From: Clostridia bacterium
GTDB taxonomy: Bacteria > Bacillota > Clostridia > Oscillospirales > CAG-272
NCBI GenBank assembly: GCA_017504335.1
Contig: JAFVRI010000270.1
Coordinates: forward strand, 1-7,831
Length of the DNA: 7,831 nt
Reading direction: 5' to 3'
Shown: piece by piece, positions 1-6,116 of the stretch
How positions within the stretch are numbered: position 1 is the stretch's first letter
How the letters are laid out: the number at the start of each line of letters is the position of its first letter
Translations under genes and position numbers: made by a program
Notes under the pieces: generated by a model
The model's input: only the letters and a program-made list of their open reading frames with translations
Told to the model about the DNA's origin: nothing
Databases searched by the model: none

Positions 1-5
1 AAAAA

Positions 6-72
6 ATATTTTGTAATGAAAAGTTTTGCGGAGCTTTTTCAAAAGCGACAAAAATTAGTCGTAAGAAATTTC
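6..72 (-). repeat. 3'-flanking dispersed repeat, copy 1 (after asnS)
   Basis: Lies directly after the asnS stop codon on the gene's own strand. A 35-bp core (20-54) is identical to 6063-6097, which follows the M23 peptidase gene; a diverged third copy follows the CapA-like gene (5725-5773). Read in the gene's sense direction it contains CGAC, a T-rich loop, GTCG, then CTTTT, and overlapping this a small hairpin GCTTT-TGAA-AAAGC. With small gaps the similarity to copy 2 runs up to the asnS stop codon. Function unknown. It could be a weak terminator or 3'UTR element, or a mobile short repeat. No strong classical terminator for asnS is visible before the window edge. Confidence 0.8.
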
Positions 73-1467
73 TCAATACTCCGCGTTGCCAACCGTTCTG
101 GGGTAGGGGATGGTGTCACGGATATTGGAGATACCGGTCAGGTACATGATAATGCGCTCGAAGCCGAGGCCGTAGCCTGCGTGCTTGGTGCCGCCGTAGC
201 GACGGAGGTTCAGGTACCACCAGTAATCCTCCTCATTCAGACCGCACTCAGCCATTCTGGCGGTGAGGACGTCGATGCGCTCCTCACGCTGAGAGCCGCC
301 GATGATCTCGCCCACACCGGGAACGAGAAGGTCCATAGCGGCAACGGTCTTGCCGTCATCGTTGAGACGCATATAGAAAGCCTTGATCTCCTTGGGGTAA
401 TCCACCACGAAGATGGGGCACTTGAACACCTGCTCGGTGAGATAGCGCTCATGCTCGGTCTGGAGGTCGATGCCCCATTCCACGGGGTACTTGAAGTCGG
501 CGCCGCTCTTTTGGAGAATTTCCACTGCCTCGGTGTAGGTCACCTTCTTGTAGTCGCTGTTTGCCAGCGCGGTCAGACGGTCCTTCAGACCCTTCTCCAC
601 AAAGCTGTTGAAGAAGTCGATCTCCTGCGGGCAGTTTTCCATCACGTGACGGATGATGAACTGGATCATATCCCAAGCCAGAGCCATATTGTCGTCCAGA
701 TCGGCAAAGGCGATTTCGGGCTCGATCATCCAGAACTCAGCCGCATGGCGGGCGGTGTTGGAGTTTTCCGCACGGAAGGTAGGACCGAAGGTGTAGATCT
801 TGCCGTAAGCAAGGGCAAAGGTCTCGCCCTCCAGCTGACCCGAAACGGTCAGGTTTGCGGACTTGCCGAAGAAATCCTGTGAGAAATCAACAGAGCCATC
901 CTCCTTGCGAGGAGGGTTGTCCAAGTCCAGCGTGGTCACGCGGAACATCTCGCCCGCGCCCTCACAGTCGGAGGCGGTAATGAGAGGCGTGTGAACGTAT
1001 ACGAATCCACGGTCGTGGAAGAACTTGTGAATGGCGAATGCCGCCTCGCTGCGGACACGGAATGCGGCGGAGAACAGATTGGTTCTCGGACGCAGATATG
1101 CCTGCTCGCGGAGGAATTCCACCGAGTGACGCTTGGGCTGCAGAGGATACTCGGGAGTGGAGGTGCCCTCTACGGCAATCTCGGTTGCCTTCAGCTCAAA
1201 GGGCTGCTTCATGCCGGGGGTAAGCTCAATGACACCCGTTACGACCAAAGACGCACCCACGTTCTGATGTGCGATCTCCTCGTAGTTTGCGATCTTTTCA
1301 CGCTCAAATACCACCTGAATGCTCTTGAAGCAGGAGCCGTCGTTCAGGTCAATAAAGCCGAATGCCTTGCTGTCACGCAGATTGCGGACCCAGCCGCCTA
1401 CGGTGACGGTCTTGCCGCCAAAGGCTTCGGGATTTTCATACATCGATCTAACAAAATCTCTTTTCAT
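73..1467 (-). CDS. asnS: Asparaginyl-tRNA synthetase
   Basis: Cytoplasmic class IIb aminoacyl-tRNA synthetase (464 aa) that activates asparagine with ATP and charges tRNA-Asn. The N-terminal OB-fold anticodon-binding domain covers about residues 17-105 (VGGWVRNLRDSKAFGF). Class II motif 1 lies around 136-165. Motif 2 is FRAENSNTARHAAEFWMIEP (231-250), the form typical of AsnRS, with ATP-contacting Arg232. Motif 3 is GLGFERIIMYLTG (433-445) with Arg438, and the C-terminus ends in the family-typical PRTVGNAEY. The length is full for a bacterial AsnRS, so the gene is intact. The start is supported by the conserved N-terminal pattern; the likely SD AAAGGA (1481-1486 on the plus axis) sits 13 nt upstream, slightly far. 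It is single-gene, divergent from the SGNH hydrolase. The predicted leader is only about 40 nt, too short for a T-box. Long open frames on the opposite strand are shadows. Confidence 0.97.
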   Translation of the reverse strand: MKRDFVRSMYENPEAFGGKTVTVGGWVRNLRDSKAFGFIDLNDGSCFKSIQVVFEREKIANYEEIAHQNVGASLVVTGVIELTPGMKQPFELKATEIAVEGTSTPEYPLQPKRHSVEFLREQAYLRPRTNLFSAAFRVRSEAAFAIHKFFHDRGFVYVHTPLITASDCEGAGEMFRVTTLDLDNPPRKEDGSVDFSQDFFGKSANLTVSGQLEGETFALAYGKIYTFGPTFRAENSNTARHAAEFWMIEPEIAFADLDDNMALAWDMIQFIIRHVMENCPQEIDFFNSFVEKGLKDRLTALANSDYKKVTYTEAVEILQKSGADFKYPVEWGIDLQTEHERYLTEQVFKCPIFVVDYPKEIKAFYMRLNDDGKTVAAMDLLVPGVGEIIGGSQREERIDVLTARMAECGLNEEDYWWYLNLRRYGGTKHAGYGLGFERIIMYLTGISNIRDTIPYPRTVGNAEY

Positions 1468-1514
1468 AGCTAAAAACCGTTCCTTTACAGATGTCGGATA
1501 AATTCTAACAACTC

Positions 1515-1543
1515 ATTATATCACGTAAAAAAGCATTTGTCAA
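1515..1543 (-). promoter_or_regulatory. Sigma-A promoter of asnS
   Basis: On the minus strand this reads TTGACA (1538-1543), a 17-nt spacer, then TATAAT (1515-1520), with an extended -10 TG one base upstream. Both hexamers match consensus exactly. Transcription would begin near 1508, giving a leader of about 40 nt. Confidence 0.9.
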
Positions 1544-1561
1544 TCAAATTCGCCAAAAGAC

Positions 1562-1590
1562 TTGACTTTTCTTTGGAATTGTCCTACAAT
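1562..1590 (+). promoter_or_regulatory. Sigma-A promoter of the SGNH hydrolase gene
   Basis: TTGACT (1562-1567), 17-nt spacer, TACAAT (1585-1590). It is back to back with the asnS promoter: the two -35 boxes are 18 bp apart. Transcription would start near 1597, just ahead of the GGGG ribosome binding site at 1611-1614. Confidence 0.85.
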
Positions 1591-1624
1591 ACAATAAAGA
1601 AAAAACAAATGGGGAATGATTTTT

Positions 1625-2401
1625 ATGAGAAGCAAAACCATGAAGGCTATCGCGAAGAAAATGACCGAGTCGGAGGAATATCTTTTTCTGACCTTGGGAG
1701 ACAGCATTACCCGAGGAAGCGTAGCGTCCTCGGACGAGACCACCTATACGGCAGTTCTGACGAGGGAGCTTGCCAAGCGATTTCCCGACAAAGAAATATT
1801 GCGCTATGACGGGCAGCAGGCAAAAAATGCGGACGGAGAGCTACTCCCCGTGGAGCACTTTGACGGACCGATCACGGTTCAAAAGGGAGTGGTGGGAACG
1901 CTGACCGTGGTTCGTTGCGGCATCGGCGGCAATACGGTTCGTCGGTTGCTCAACCGCAAGGACGACTACGCGGGCAGGGAATTTGAAGGAAGGCGTGCCG
2001 ATCTCTTTACGGTCATGTTGGGCATCAACGATTCGCTGGTGAAGAATGCGTCGAAGTACGTGACTCCCGAGCAGTATAAGGAGGATCTTTGCGAGCTTTT
2101 GGAGCTTTTGGCAAACACCAATCCCGAGGCGGATGTGATCCTGATGACTCCTACCTATTACCATGACGGAAGCACCCCCACCTCTTATCTCGATCTGTAT
2201 GCCGAAAAAATGATCGAGGTGGCAAGGGAACAGGAGCTGCCCCTCATTGATATGCACAAAATGTGGATGGATCATATGATCCTCGGCGGAGAGGGAAACG
2301 GTCAGGGCGATTGGCTGCCCCATGATAAATGCCACCCGGGAGATCTGGGTCACAGAATCCTCGGTGAGGAGATCGCGAAGAGAATCCTTGACGAAAATTA
2401 A
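1625..2401 (+). CDS. SGNH/GDSL-family hydrolase (lipase/esterase-like)
   Basis: Predicted serine esterase or deacylase of 258 aa. The SGNH blocks appear in order. Block I is TLGDSITRGS with nucleophile Ser27, block II is GIGGNT with Gly101/102, block III is MLGINDS with Gly133 and Asn135, and block V is DKCHPGDLGH with catalytic Asp234 and His237. So the Ser-Asp-His triad and oxyanion residues are all present. There is no signal peptide or membrane segment, suggesting a cytoplasmic enzyme. Residues 61-94 form an extended segment between blocks I and II. The natural substrate cannot be told from sequence; acetylated sugars or acyl esters are the usual targets. An ATG at 1616 is in frame, but GGGG (1611-1614) would then be only 1 nt away, whereas the ATG at 1625 has a 10-nt gap, so 1625 is preferred. 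It is monocistronic, with its own promoter and terminator. Confidence 0.9.
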   Translation: MRSKTMKAIAKKMTESEEYLFLTLGDSITRGSVASSDETTYTAVLTRELAKRFPDKEILRYDGQQAKNADGELLPVEHFDGPITVQKGVVGTLTVVRCGIGGNTVRRLLNRKDDYAGREFEGRRADLFTVMLGINDSLVKNASKYVTPEQYKEDLCELLELLANTNPEADVILMTPTYYHDGSTPTSYLDLYAEKMIEVAREQELPLIDMHKMWMDHMILGGEGNGQGDWLPHDKCHPGDLGHRILGEEIAKRILDEN

Positions 2402-2408
2402 AAGGGAA

Positions 2409-2437
2409 GAGAGGAGCGGTTGCTCCTCTCTTTTTTT
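2409..2437 (+). terminator. Intrinsic terminator after the SGNH hydrolase gene
   Basis: Perfect 9-bp stem GAGAGGAGC / GCTCCTCTC with a GGTT loop, followed by seven T. It begins 7 nt after the stop codon. Confidence 0.95.
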
Positions 2438-2494
2438 GTGCAAACAAACCAAATGATTGTGATGGGTATGTGTATTTTTTATAAAAAATATGTA

Positions 2495-2523
2495 TTGCAA
2501 TTTGTCGAAATGTGTGATAAAAT
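2495..2523 (+). promoter_or_regulatory. Probable promoter of the riboswitch-symporter unit
   Basis: TTGCAA (2495-2500), 17-nt spacer, TAAAAT (2518-2523), with an extended -10 TG at 2515-2516. Transcription would start near 2530, about 55 nt before the aptamer core. Confidence 0.7.
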
Positions 2524-2582
2524 GATTACATAAATATAAAACCGTTGAAGCCTTTTGGATCGTATGAGACAGAGGGCGGAGG

Positions 2583-2726
2583 GGCTCTGGAGAATCTCGC
2601 AAGAGTGCCGAAGGTGCAAGGTATCCGATGGATGCCGAATCTCTCAGGCAAAAGGACAGAGAAGACGCAAACAAAAGGCGTCGATTGTTTTCTCTTTGGA
2701 GCCACTGATGGATTCAGTGGTTTTTT
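2583..2726 (+). promoter_or_regulatory. Glycine riboswitch (single aptamer, trailing ghost hairpin, attenuator)
   Basis: The gcvT-type glycine aptamer is recognisable from its conserved parts: CTCTGGAGA (2585-2593), GTGCCGAAGGTGCAAGG (2605-2621) and CTCTCAGGCAAAAGGACAGAG (2641-2661). P1 is CTCT/AGAG (2585-2588 with 2658-2661). A minor stem is CTC-GCAA-GAG (2596-2605) and P3 is GTATCC/GGATGC (2621-2626 with 2630-2635). There is no second full aptamer. Instead a short stem GACGC/GCGTC (2664-2668 with 2678-2682), inside GAGAA/TTCTC (2659-2663 with 2690-2694), fits the 'ghost' hairpin of singlet glycine riboswitches. A terminator follows. Segment 2583-2593 can also pair without interruption with 2693-2703, overlapping both P1 and the terminator stem. 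This suggests that bound glycine promotes termination (an OFF switch). The aptamer identity is firm; the direction of control is inferred. Confidence 0.93.
2702..2726 (+). terminator. Riboswitch-controlled attenuator
   Basis: 7-bp stem CCACTGA / TCAGTGG with a 5-nt loop (TGGAT) and six T. It lies 47 nt upstream of the symporter start codon, where a conditional terminator is expected. Its 5' arm shares CC (2702-2703) with the alternative pairing to the aptamer's 5' strand. Confidence 0.9.
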
Positions 2727-2773
2727 GTTTTTCAATTTTATCGCCGTCATGAACGGCAAGGAGGTTTTCTTTT

Positions 2774-4225
2774 ATGCAAGCAGTATCGGATTTTCTGCTT
2801 CCCATTGTTCAGAAGATCAATGCGTATCTGTCTGACTACATCCTCATCATCCTTTTGGTTGGTGTAGGACTTTTCTACTCGATCCGTACCCGTTTTGTGC
2901 AGGTTCGCTGCTTTGGCGAAGGCATGAAGAAGGTGTTCGGAAATCTGTCCCTGAAGGGCGGAAAGCAAAAGGGCGGTCTTTCATCCTTCCAGGCTCTGGC
3001 AACCGCCATTGCCGCACAGGTTGGTACGGGTAACATTGTCGGTGCCTGCGGCGCGATCCTCATCGGTGGCCCCGGTGCTATCTTCTGGATGTGGATCATC
3101 GCATTCTTCGGCATGGCTACCATCTATGCAGAGGCAACGCTGGCGCAGGAGACCAAGATCGTAAACGAGGACGGTTCGGTTCTCGGCGGCCCTGTGTATT
3201 ACATTCGCCGTGCCTTTACGGGCAAATTCGGTAAGTTCCTGGCAGGCTTCTTTGCCATCGCCATTACGTTGGCGCTTGGCTTTATGGGCTCTATGGTTCA
3301 GTCCAACTCGATCTCCGAGTCCGTCAATACCGCATCCAATGATGTCATTCCCACATGGGTGATCGGTCTCATTTTGGCAGCGATCTGCGCCTTCATTTTC
3401 ATCGGCGGTATTCAGAGAATCGCGTCGGTTGCCGAGAAGATCGTTCCCATCATGGCGGTTGCCTATTTGGTGATCGGCCTGATCATCCTCGGTATCAACG
3501 TGAAGTACATTCCCGCAACCTTCGGTATGATCTTCAAGTTTGCGTTTGTACCTCAGGCGCTGCTTGGAGGCGCGTTCGGCGCGGCAATCAAGGCGGCGAT
3601 CAGCCAGGGTGTAAAGAGAGGTCTCTTTTCCAATGAAGCCGGTATGGGTTCAACTCCTCACGCACACGCGCAGGCAAAGGTTGAGACACCTCACGATCAG
3701 GGTGTGGTCGCCATGATCGGTGTGTTCATCGATACCTTCGTGGTTCTGACCATTACCGCATTGGTGGTTATCTCTACTTTGTATGTGAAAGGTCCTCTCG
3801 GAACCGAGCTGGGTTTGGCGGCGAACGGAGTAACGGGTGCCATCACCAAATCAAACATGATGCAGACCGCTGTTGGTACGGCATTGGGCAACGAAATGCT
3901 CGGAAACATTTTGGTTGCCATCTGCTTGACCTTCTTCGCCTTTACCACCATCATCAGCTGGAACTTCTTCGGTAAGCAGAACGTTCAGTACATGTTTGGC
4001 AAGAAGCAGAAGATCGGCGTTCTGGTCTACTCGATTCTCGCGATTGCCTTTATTTTCCTCGGCTCTCTCTTCCCCAACGATCTGGTTTGGGAGCTGGCGG
4101 ATATGTTCAACAACATCATGGTTATTCCCAACGTGCTTGCTCTGTTCGTTCTTTCGGGTATCGTTGTCGGCGCGGTCAAGGTCGGCAAGGAAAGAAAAGC
4201 GGCAAAGAAAGCCGAAAAGCAATAA
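2774..4225 (+). CDS. AlsT/AgcS-type alanine or glycine:cation symporter
   Basis: Polytopic inner-membrane symporter (483 aa) of the AGCS family (TC 2.A.25), which imports alanine or glycine with Na+ or H+. Hydrophobic segments run through nearly the whole chain, beginning at about residues 22-36. Family hallmarks visible are QVGTGNIVGACGAI (82-95), followed by GGPGAIFWMW, and GLFSNEAGMGSTPHAHA (283-299). The C-terminus is short and lysine-rich (KERKAAKKAEKQ), as expected for a cytoplasmic tail. Length is normal, so the gene looks intact. AAGGAGG (2758-2764), 9 nt upstream, fixes the start. It is the only gene behind the glycine riboswitch, which argues for glycine as the physiological substrate, although alanine cannot be excluded from sequence. 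It is monocistronic, closed by a terminator at 4235-4263. Confidence 0.95.
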   Translation: MQAVSDFLLPIVQKINAYLSDYILIILLVGVGLFYSIRTRFVQVRCFGEGMKKVFGNLSLKGGKQKGGLSSFQALATAIAAQVGTGNIVGACGAILIGGPGAIFWMWIIAFFGMATIYAEATLAQETKIVNEDGSVLGGPVYYIRRAFTGKFGKFLAGFFAIAITLALGFMGSMVQSNSISESVNTASNDVIPTWVIGLILAAICAFIFIGGIQRIASVAEKIVPIMAVAYLVIGLIILGINVKYIPATFGMIFKFAFVPQALLGGAFGAAIKAAISQGVKRGLFSNEAGMGSTPHAHAQAKVETPHDQGVVAMIGVFIDTFVVLTITALVVISTLYVKGPLGTELGLAANGVTGAITKSNMMQTAVGTALGNEMLGNILVAICLTFFAFTTIISWNFFGKQNVQYMFGKKQKIGVLVYSILAIAFIFLGSLFPNDLVWELADMFNNIMVIPNVLALFVLSGIVVGAVKVGKERKAAKKAEKQ

Positions 4226-4234
4226 GCTCCATTC

Positions 4235-4263
4235 AAGCCCTCTGCTTTCGCAGGGGGCTTTTT
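4235..4263 (+). terminator. Intrinsic terminator after the symporter gene
   Basis: 11-bp stem AAGCCCTCTGC / GCAGGGGGCTT (one G-T pair), loop TTTC, run of five T at 4259-4263. It begins 9 nt after the stop codon. Confidence 0.95.
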
Positions 4264-4319
4264 GGTTGACGGCGGGAGTAACTTCCGCCGTTTTGTATGG
4301 AATAAAACCTCGCTTTCTT

Positions 4320-4345
4320 GGGGCGTCGAGGACGTCGCCCCCTAC
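4320..4345 (+). repeat. 26-bp inverted repeat, left arm
   Basis: Starts GGGGCGTCGAGGACGTCGCC and ends CCCTAC; exact reverse complement of 4441-4466. The first 22 bases are themselves a near-palindrome (GGGGCG ... CGCCCC with an inner CG/CG pair), so the arm can fold alone. Similarity continues inward: GATAGA follows on this side (4350-4355), and its reverse complement TCTATC precedes the right arm. Confidence 0.95.
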
Positions 4346-4440
4346 AAATGATAGAGAAAATCCATTGCGATTTTTCTAAATAAACGATCAAATATCTCTT
4401 TGTCTATATAGGAGAATCTACACTAAATTATTTCTATCCC

Positions 4441-4466
4441 GTAGGGGGCGACGTCCTCGACGCCCC
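4441..4466 (-). repeat. 26-bp inverted repeat, right arm
   Basis: Exact reverse complement of 4320-4345. The 95-bp interior between the arms is AT-rich and holds a small hairpin (AAAATC 4357-4362 with GATTTT 4369-4374). Confidence 0.95.
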
Positions 4467-4563
4467 GAAAATAGTGGCATACCGACAACAAAACGGCGAG
4501 AATCAACCGATGGGGCTTGCTCCCGCCGTTTCGGAAAATTCCGTTGAAAATCATCCAAATCTC

Positions 4564-4592
4564 TTGACAAATCTCGGGCGGAATGCTATCCT
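4564..4592 (+). promoter_or_regulatory. Promoter of the CapA-like gene
   Basis: TTGACA (4564-4569), 17-nt spacer, TATCCT (4587-4592), with an extended -10 TG at 4584-4585. Transcription would start near 4599. This rules out the in-frame open stretch upstream of 4624 as coding. Confidence 0.82.
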
Positions 4593-4623
4593 ATTGACGA
4601 AAGAAAAAAGAAGGAGTATCCTT

Positions 4624-5709
4624 ATGAAAACTTTACTTTTGGGAGATATTTGCCCCACCGAACGGAATGCGGAGTTATTTGCCGCCAAGGATGTAAAGGC
4701 TCTCTTTGGCGATACGGTATCTTTATTTGCCGACAAGGATTTTTCCATCGTAAACTTGGAATGCGCTCTGACCGACCATGACGGCGCGATTAAAAAAATC
4801 GGGCCTCCCTTGAAAGCTCCCAAGGAGACCGCAAAGACCTTGAAGATGTTGGGTGTGACCGTCTGCGGTCTGAGCAACAACCACGTGTTTGACTTTGGCG
4901 TCAAGGGCGCGAGAGACACGCAGAAGGTGCTGACCGAGGCAGGACTCGGCTATACGGGCTTCGGGGAAGATTATGAGGATTCCCGCAAAAATTACACCTT
5001 CGAAAAGAAGGGAGAGAAGATTGCCGTGGTCGCCGTTTGCGAGCATGAATATTCTTATGCCCTTGAGGATCGTATGGGCTCCCGTCCCTTTGACGAATAC
5101 GATACCATGGAGGACATTCGGGCGGCAAAGGAGACCCACGACCGTGTGATCGTGACCTATCACGGTGGTAAGGAGCTGTGTCGTTATCCCTCGCCTCGAC
5201 TCATCAAACTCTGCCGCGCCATGGTACGCAACGGTGCGGACATTGTGCTTTGTCAGCACAGTCATTGTATCGGTGCTTATGAGAGCTACAAGGGTGGTCA
5301 CATTCTCTATGGACAGGGCAATTTCCATTTCGTGAAGGATTATAACATTCCCATGTGGCACAACTGCCTGGCGGTGGTCTATGATACCGTCGAGCATACG
5401 GTGGAATTCATTCCCGTGAAGAGCAATTCCCGTGGCATTGAATTGGCAAGGGGAGAAGAGAAGGAAACCATTCTCTCGGAGTTTGCCGAGCGAAACCGTT
5501 CTCTGGCAGATGGAAGCTGGCGCAAGGGATGGCACGATTTCTGCGTGGAAAATTACGAGGTCTACGTAACCAAAACCATCGGCAGAGCAGGAATCCCCGG
5601 CTGCGAAGAACGGCACAACGACCGCTTCGGACATTATCTCGACTGCGAAGCCCACACCGACGTCTGGCGTGAGCTCTTTCCAACCTATAACGCGACCAAC
5701 GAAAAGTGA
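4624..5709 (+). CDS. CapA-family (PGA_cap) metallophosphatase-fold protein
   Basis: 361-aa protein with the calcineurin-like fold of the CapA family, named after the poly-gamma-glutamate capsule protein of Bacillus. Motifs in order: LLGDI (Asp8), NLECALTD (Asn44, Glu46), GLSNNHVFDFG (Asn85-Asn86-His87, Asp90), YHGGKE (His180, Glu184), CQHSHC (His212, His214) and YGQGNF (229-234). The metal-binding set therefore looks complete. Unlike classical CapA it has no signal peptide or membrane anchor; the chain begins MKTLLLGD, so it is probably cytoplasmic. No capB or capC neighbours are present, so a role in capsule synthesis is not supported. Many stand-alone members of this family have no assigned reaction. 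The start at 4624 is chosen because AAGGAG (4611-4616) lies 7 nt upstream and the promoter is at 4564-4592. Its strand's 3' flank carries repeat copy 3. Confidence 0.88.
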   Translation: MKTLLLGDICPTERNAELFAAKDVKALFGDTVSLFADKDFSIVNLECALTDHDGAIKKIGPPLKAPKETAKTLKMLGVTVCGLSNNHVFDFGVKGARDTQKVLTEAGLGYTGFGEDYEDSRKNYTFEKKGEKIAVVAVCEHEYSYALEDRMGSRPFDEYDTMEDIRAAKETHDRVIVTYHGGKELCRYPSPRLIKLCRAMVRNGADIVLCQHSHCIGAYESYKGGHILYGQGNFHFVKDYNIPMWHNCLAVVYDTVEHTVEFIPVKSNSRGIELARGEEKETILSEFAERNRSLADGSWRKGWHDFCVENYEVYVTKTIGRAGIPGCEERHNDRFGHYLDCEAHTDVWRELFPTYNATNEK

Positions 5710-5724
5710 TGCGAGGGGACGCGA

Positions 5725-5773
5725 TTTGTCGCTTTTTAGAAAAAAGCTTGGCAAAAACTTTATTACAAAATAT
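5725..5773 (+). repeat. 3'-flanking dispersed repeat, copy 3 (after the CapA-like gene)
   Basis: Begins 15 nt after the stop codon. In gene-sense orientation it reads TTTGTCGCTTTTTAGAAAAA and onward to ACAAAATAT, clearly related to the other two copies but diverged. The internal hairpin is longer here (GCTTTTT-AGA-AAAAAGC, 7 bp, against 5 bp in copies 1 and 2), with both sides lengthened. GCGA-TTTG-TCGC followed by TTTTT (5721-5737) is a small terminator-like hairpin at its start. Confidence 0.75.
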
Positions 5774-5838
5774 GGCTTGGGGGGACATAGACTCCTCGTC
5801 CTTGTGTAGGATGTGAGCGATTCTTTTTTCTCTGAGGT

Positions 5839-5896
5839 AGAAATCCGTCGGACGGCGGCATGTGCTTCGCACTCGGCCGCCGACGGATTTCTTTTT
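5839..5896 (+). terminator. Long hairpin with T-tract, probable terminator
   Basis: A 13-bp perfect stem AGAAATCCGTCGG (5839-5851) / CCGACGGATTTCT (5880-5892), extended inward past a 4-nt bulge by CGGC/GCCG and an apical GTGC-TTC-GCAC hairpin, then TTTTTA. It lies 129 nt after the CapA-like stop codon and is the first strong rightward terminator candidate for that gene. Confidence 0.75.
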
Positions 5897-5936
5897 ATTT
5901 ATTTTTCGGGAAGAGCAAGTCCCTCCGGTTATAAAT

Positions 5937-5984
5937 AAAAAACCATCGGTGGTGTGCGTAAGCAACACAGTCCGATGGTTTTTT
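5937..5984. terminator. Bidirectional terminator between convergent genes
   Basis: A 13-bp perfect stem AAAAAACCATCGG (5937-5949) / CCGATGGTTTTTT (5972-5984). A-tract and T-tract lie on opposite sides, so it can stop transcription from either direction. The apical part GTGTGC-GTAA-GCAACAC pairs further, with one bulged A. It suits the convergent CapA-like (plus) and M23 (minus) genes. Confidence 0.85.
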
Positions 5985-6052
5985 CCCTTAGAGAAAAGAC
6001 AATATCATTTTGCGGAAATTATGACGAGAAGATTGCAAAAAAGTCAAGTCAC

Positions 6053-6116
6053 ATTTTGTATGAAAGTTTTGCGGAGCTTTTTCAAAAGCGACAAAAAATC
6101 GAGTCTTAACGAATTT
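6053..6116 (-). repeat. 3'-flanking dispersed repeat, copy 2 (after the M23 gene)
   Basis: Its core 6063-6097 is identical over 35 bp to 20-54, in the same orientation relative to its gene, and starts 19 nt after the M23 stop codon. With small gaps, similarity to copy 1 continues to the stop codon. It contains the same GCTTT-TGAA-AAAGC hairpin. The rest of the 5985-6052 stretch shows nothing recognisable. Confidence 0.85.

Larger units (their letters stand above)
4269..4531. repeat. Nested inverted-repeat element in gene-free region
   Basis: This fills most of the 398-bp gap between the symporter and CapA-like genes. Outer arms: ACGGCGGGAG (4269-4278) is complementary to CTCCCGCCGT (4520-4529), and CGCCGTTTTGT (4286-4296) to ACAAAACGGCG (4488-4498). 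Inner arms are a perfect 26-bp inverted pair (4320-4345 and 4441-4466). Each outer arm can also fold on itself; 4269-4291 is a 9-bp hairpin followed by TTTT that could act as a backup terminator. No open frame of note lies inside. It resembles a MITE-like or REP-doublet (REPIN-like) element, but no transposase, terminal target duplication or second copy is visible here, so mobility is unproven. Confidence 0.75.

Noticed and set aside
16..882. 288-codon plus-strand open frame opposite asnS
   Set aside because: It is antisense to a highly conserved synthetase, has no family features, and begins inside the dispersed repeat; a shadow of asnS codon usage.
2540..2584. A second (upstream) glycine aptamer making a tandem riboswitch
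   Set aside because: GACAGAG at 2567-2573 resembles the 3' end of an aptamer, but the conserved core sequences of a full aptamer are missing upstream.
1841..2674. 277-codon minus-strand open frame spanning the riboswitch and the SGNH gene
   Set aside because: It runs through a terminator, a promoter and the riboswitch on the other strand and has no coherent protein character.
4320..4466. CRISPR array or insertion sequence
   Set aside because: There are only two arms, in inverted rather than direct orientation, with no spacer series and no transposase.
4474..4623. Upstream in-frame extension of the CapA-like gene (50 extra codons)
   Set aside because: This stretch overlaps the inverted-repeat element and the promoter; the SD and transcript start place the first codon at 4624.
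4723..5754. 343-codon minus-strand open frame opposite the CapA-like gene
   Set aside because: Antisense to a gene with clear family motifs, promoter and SD; no recognisable domain of its own.
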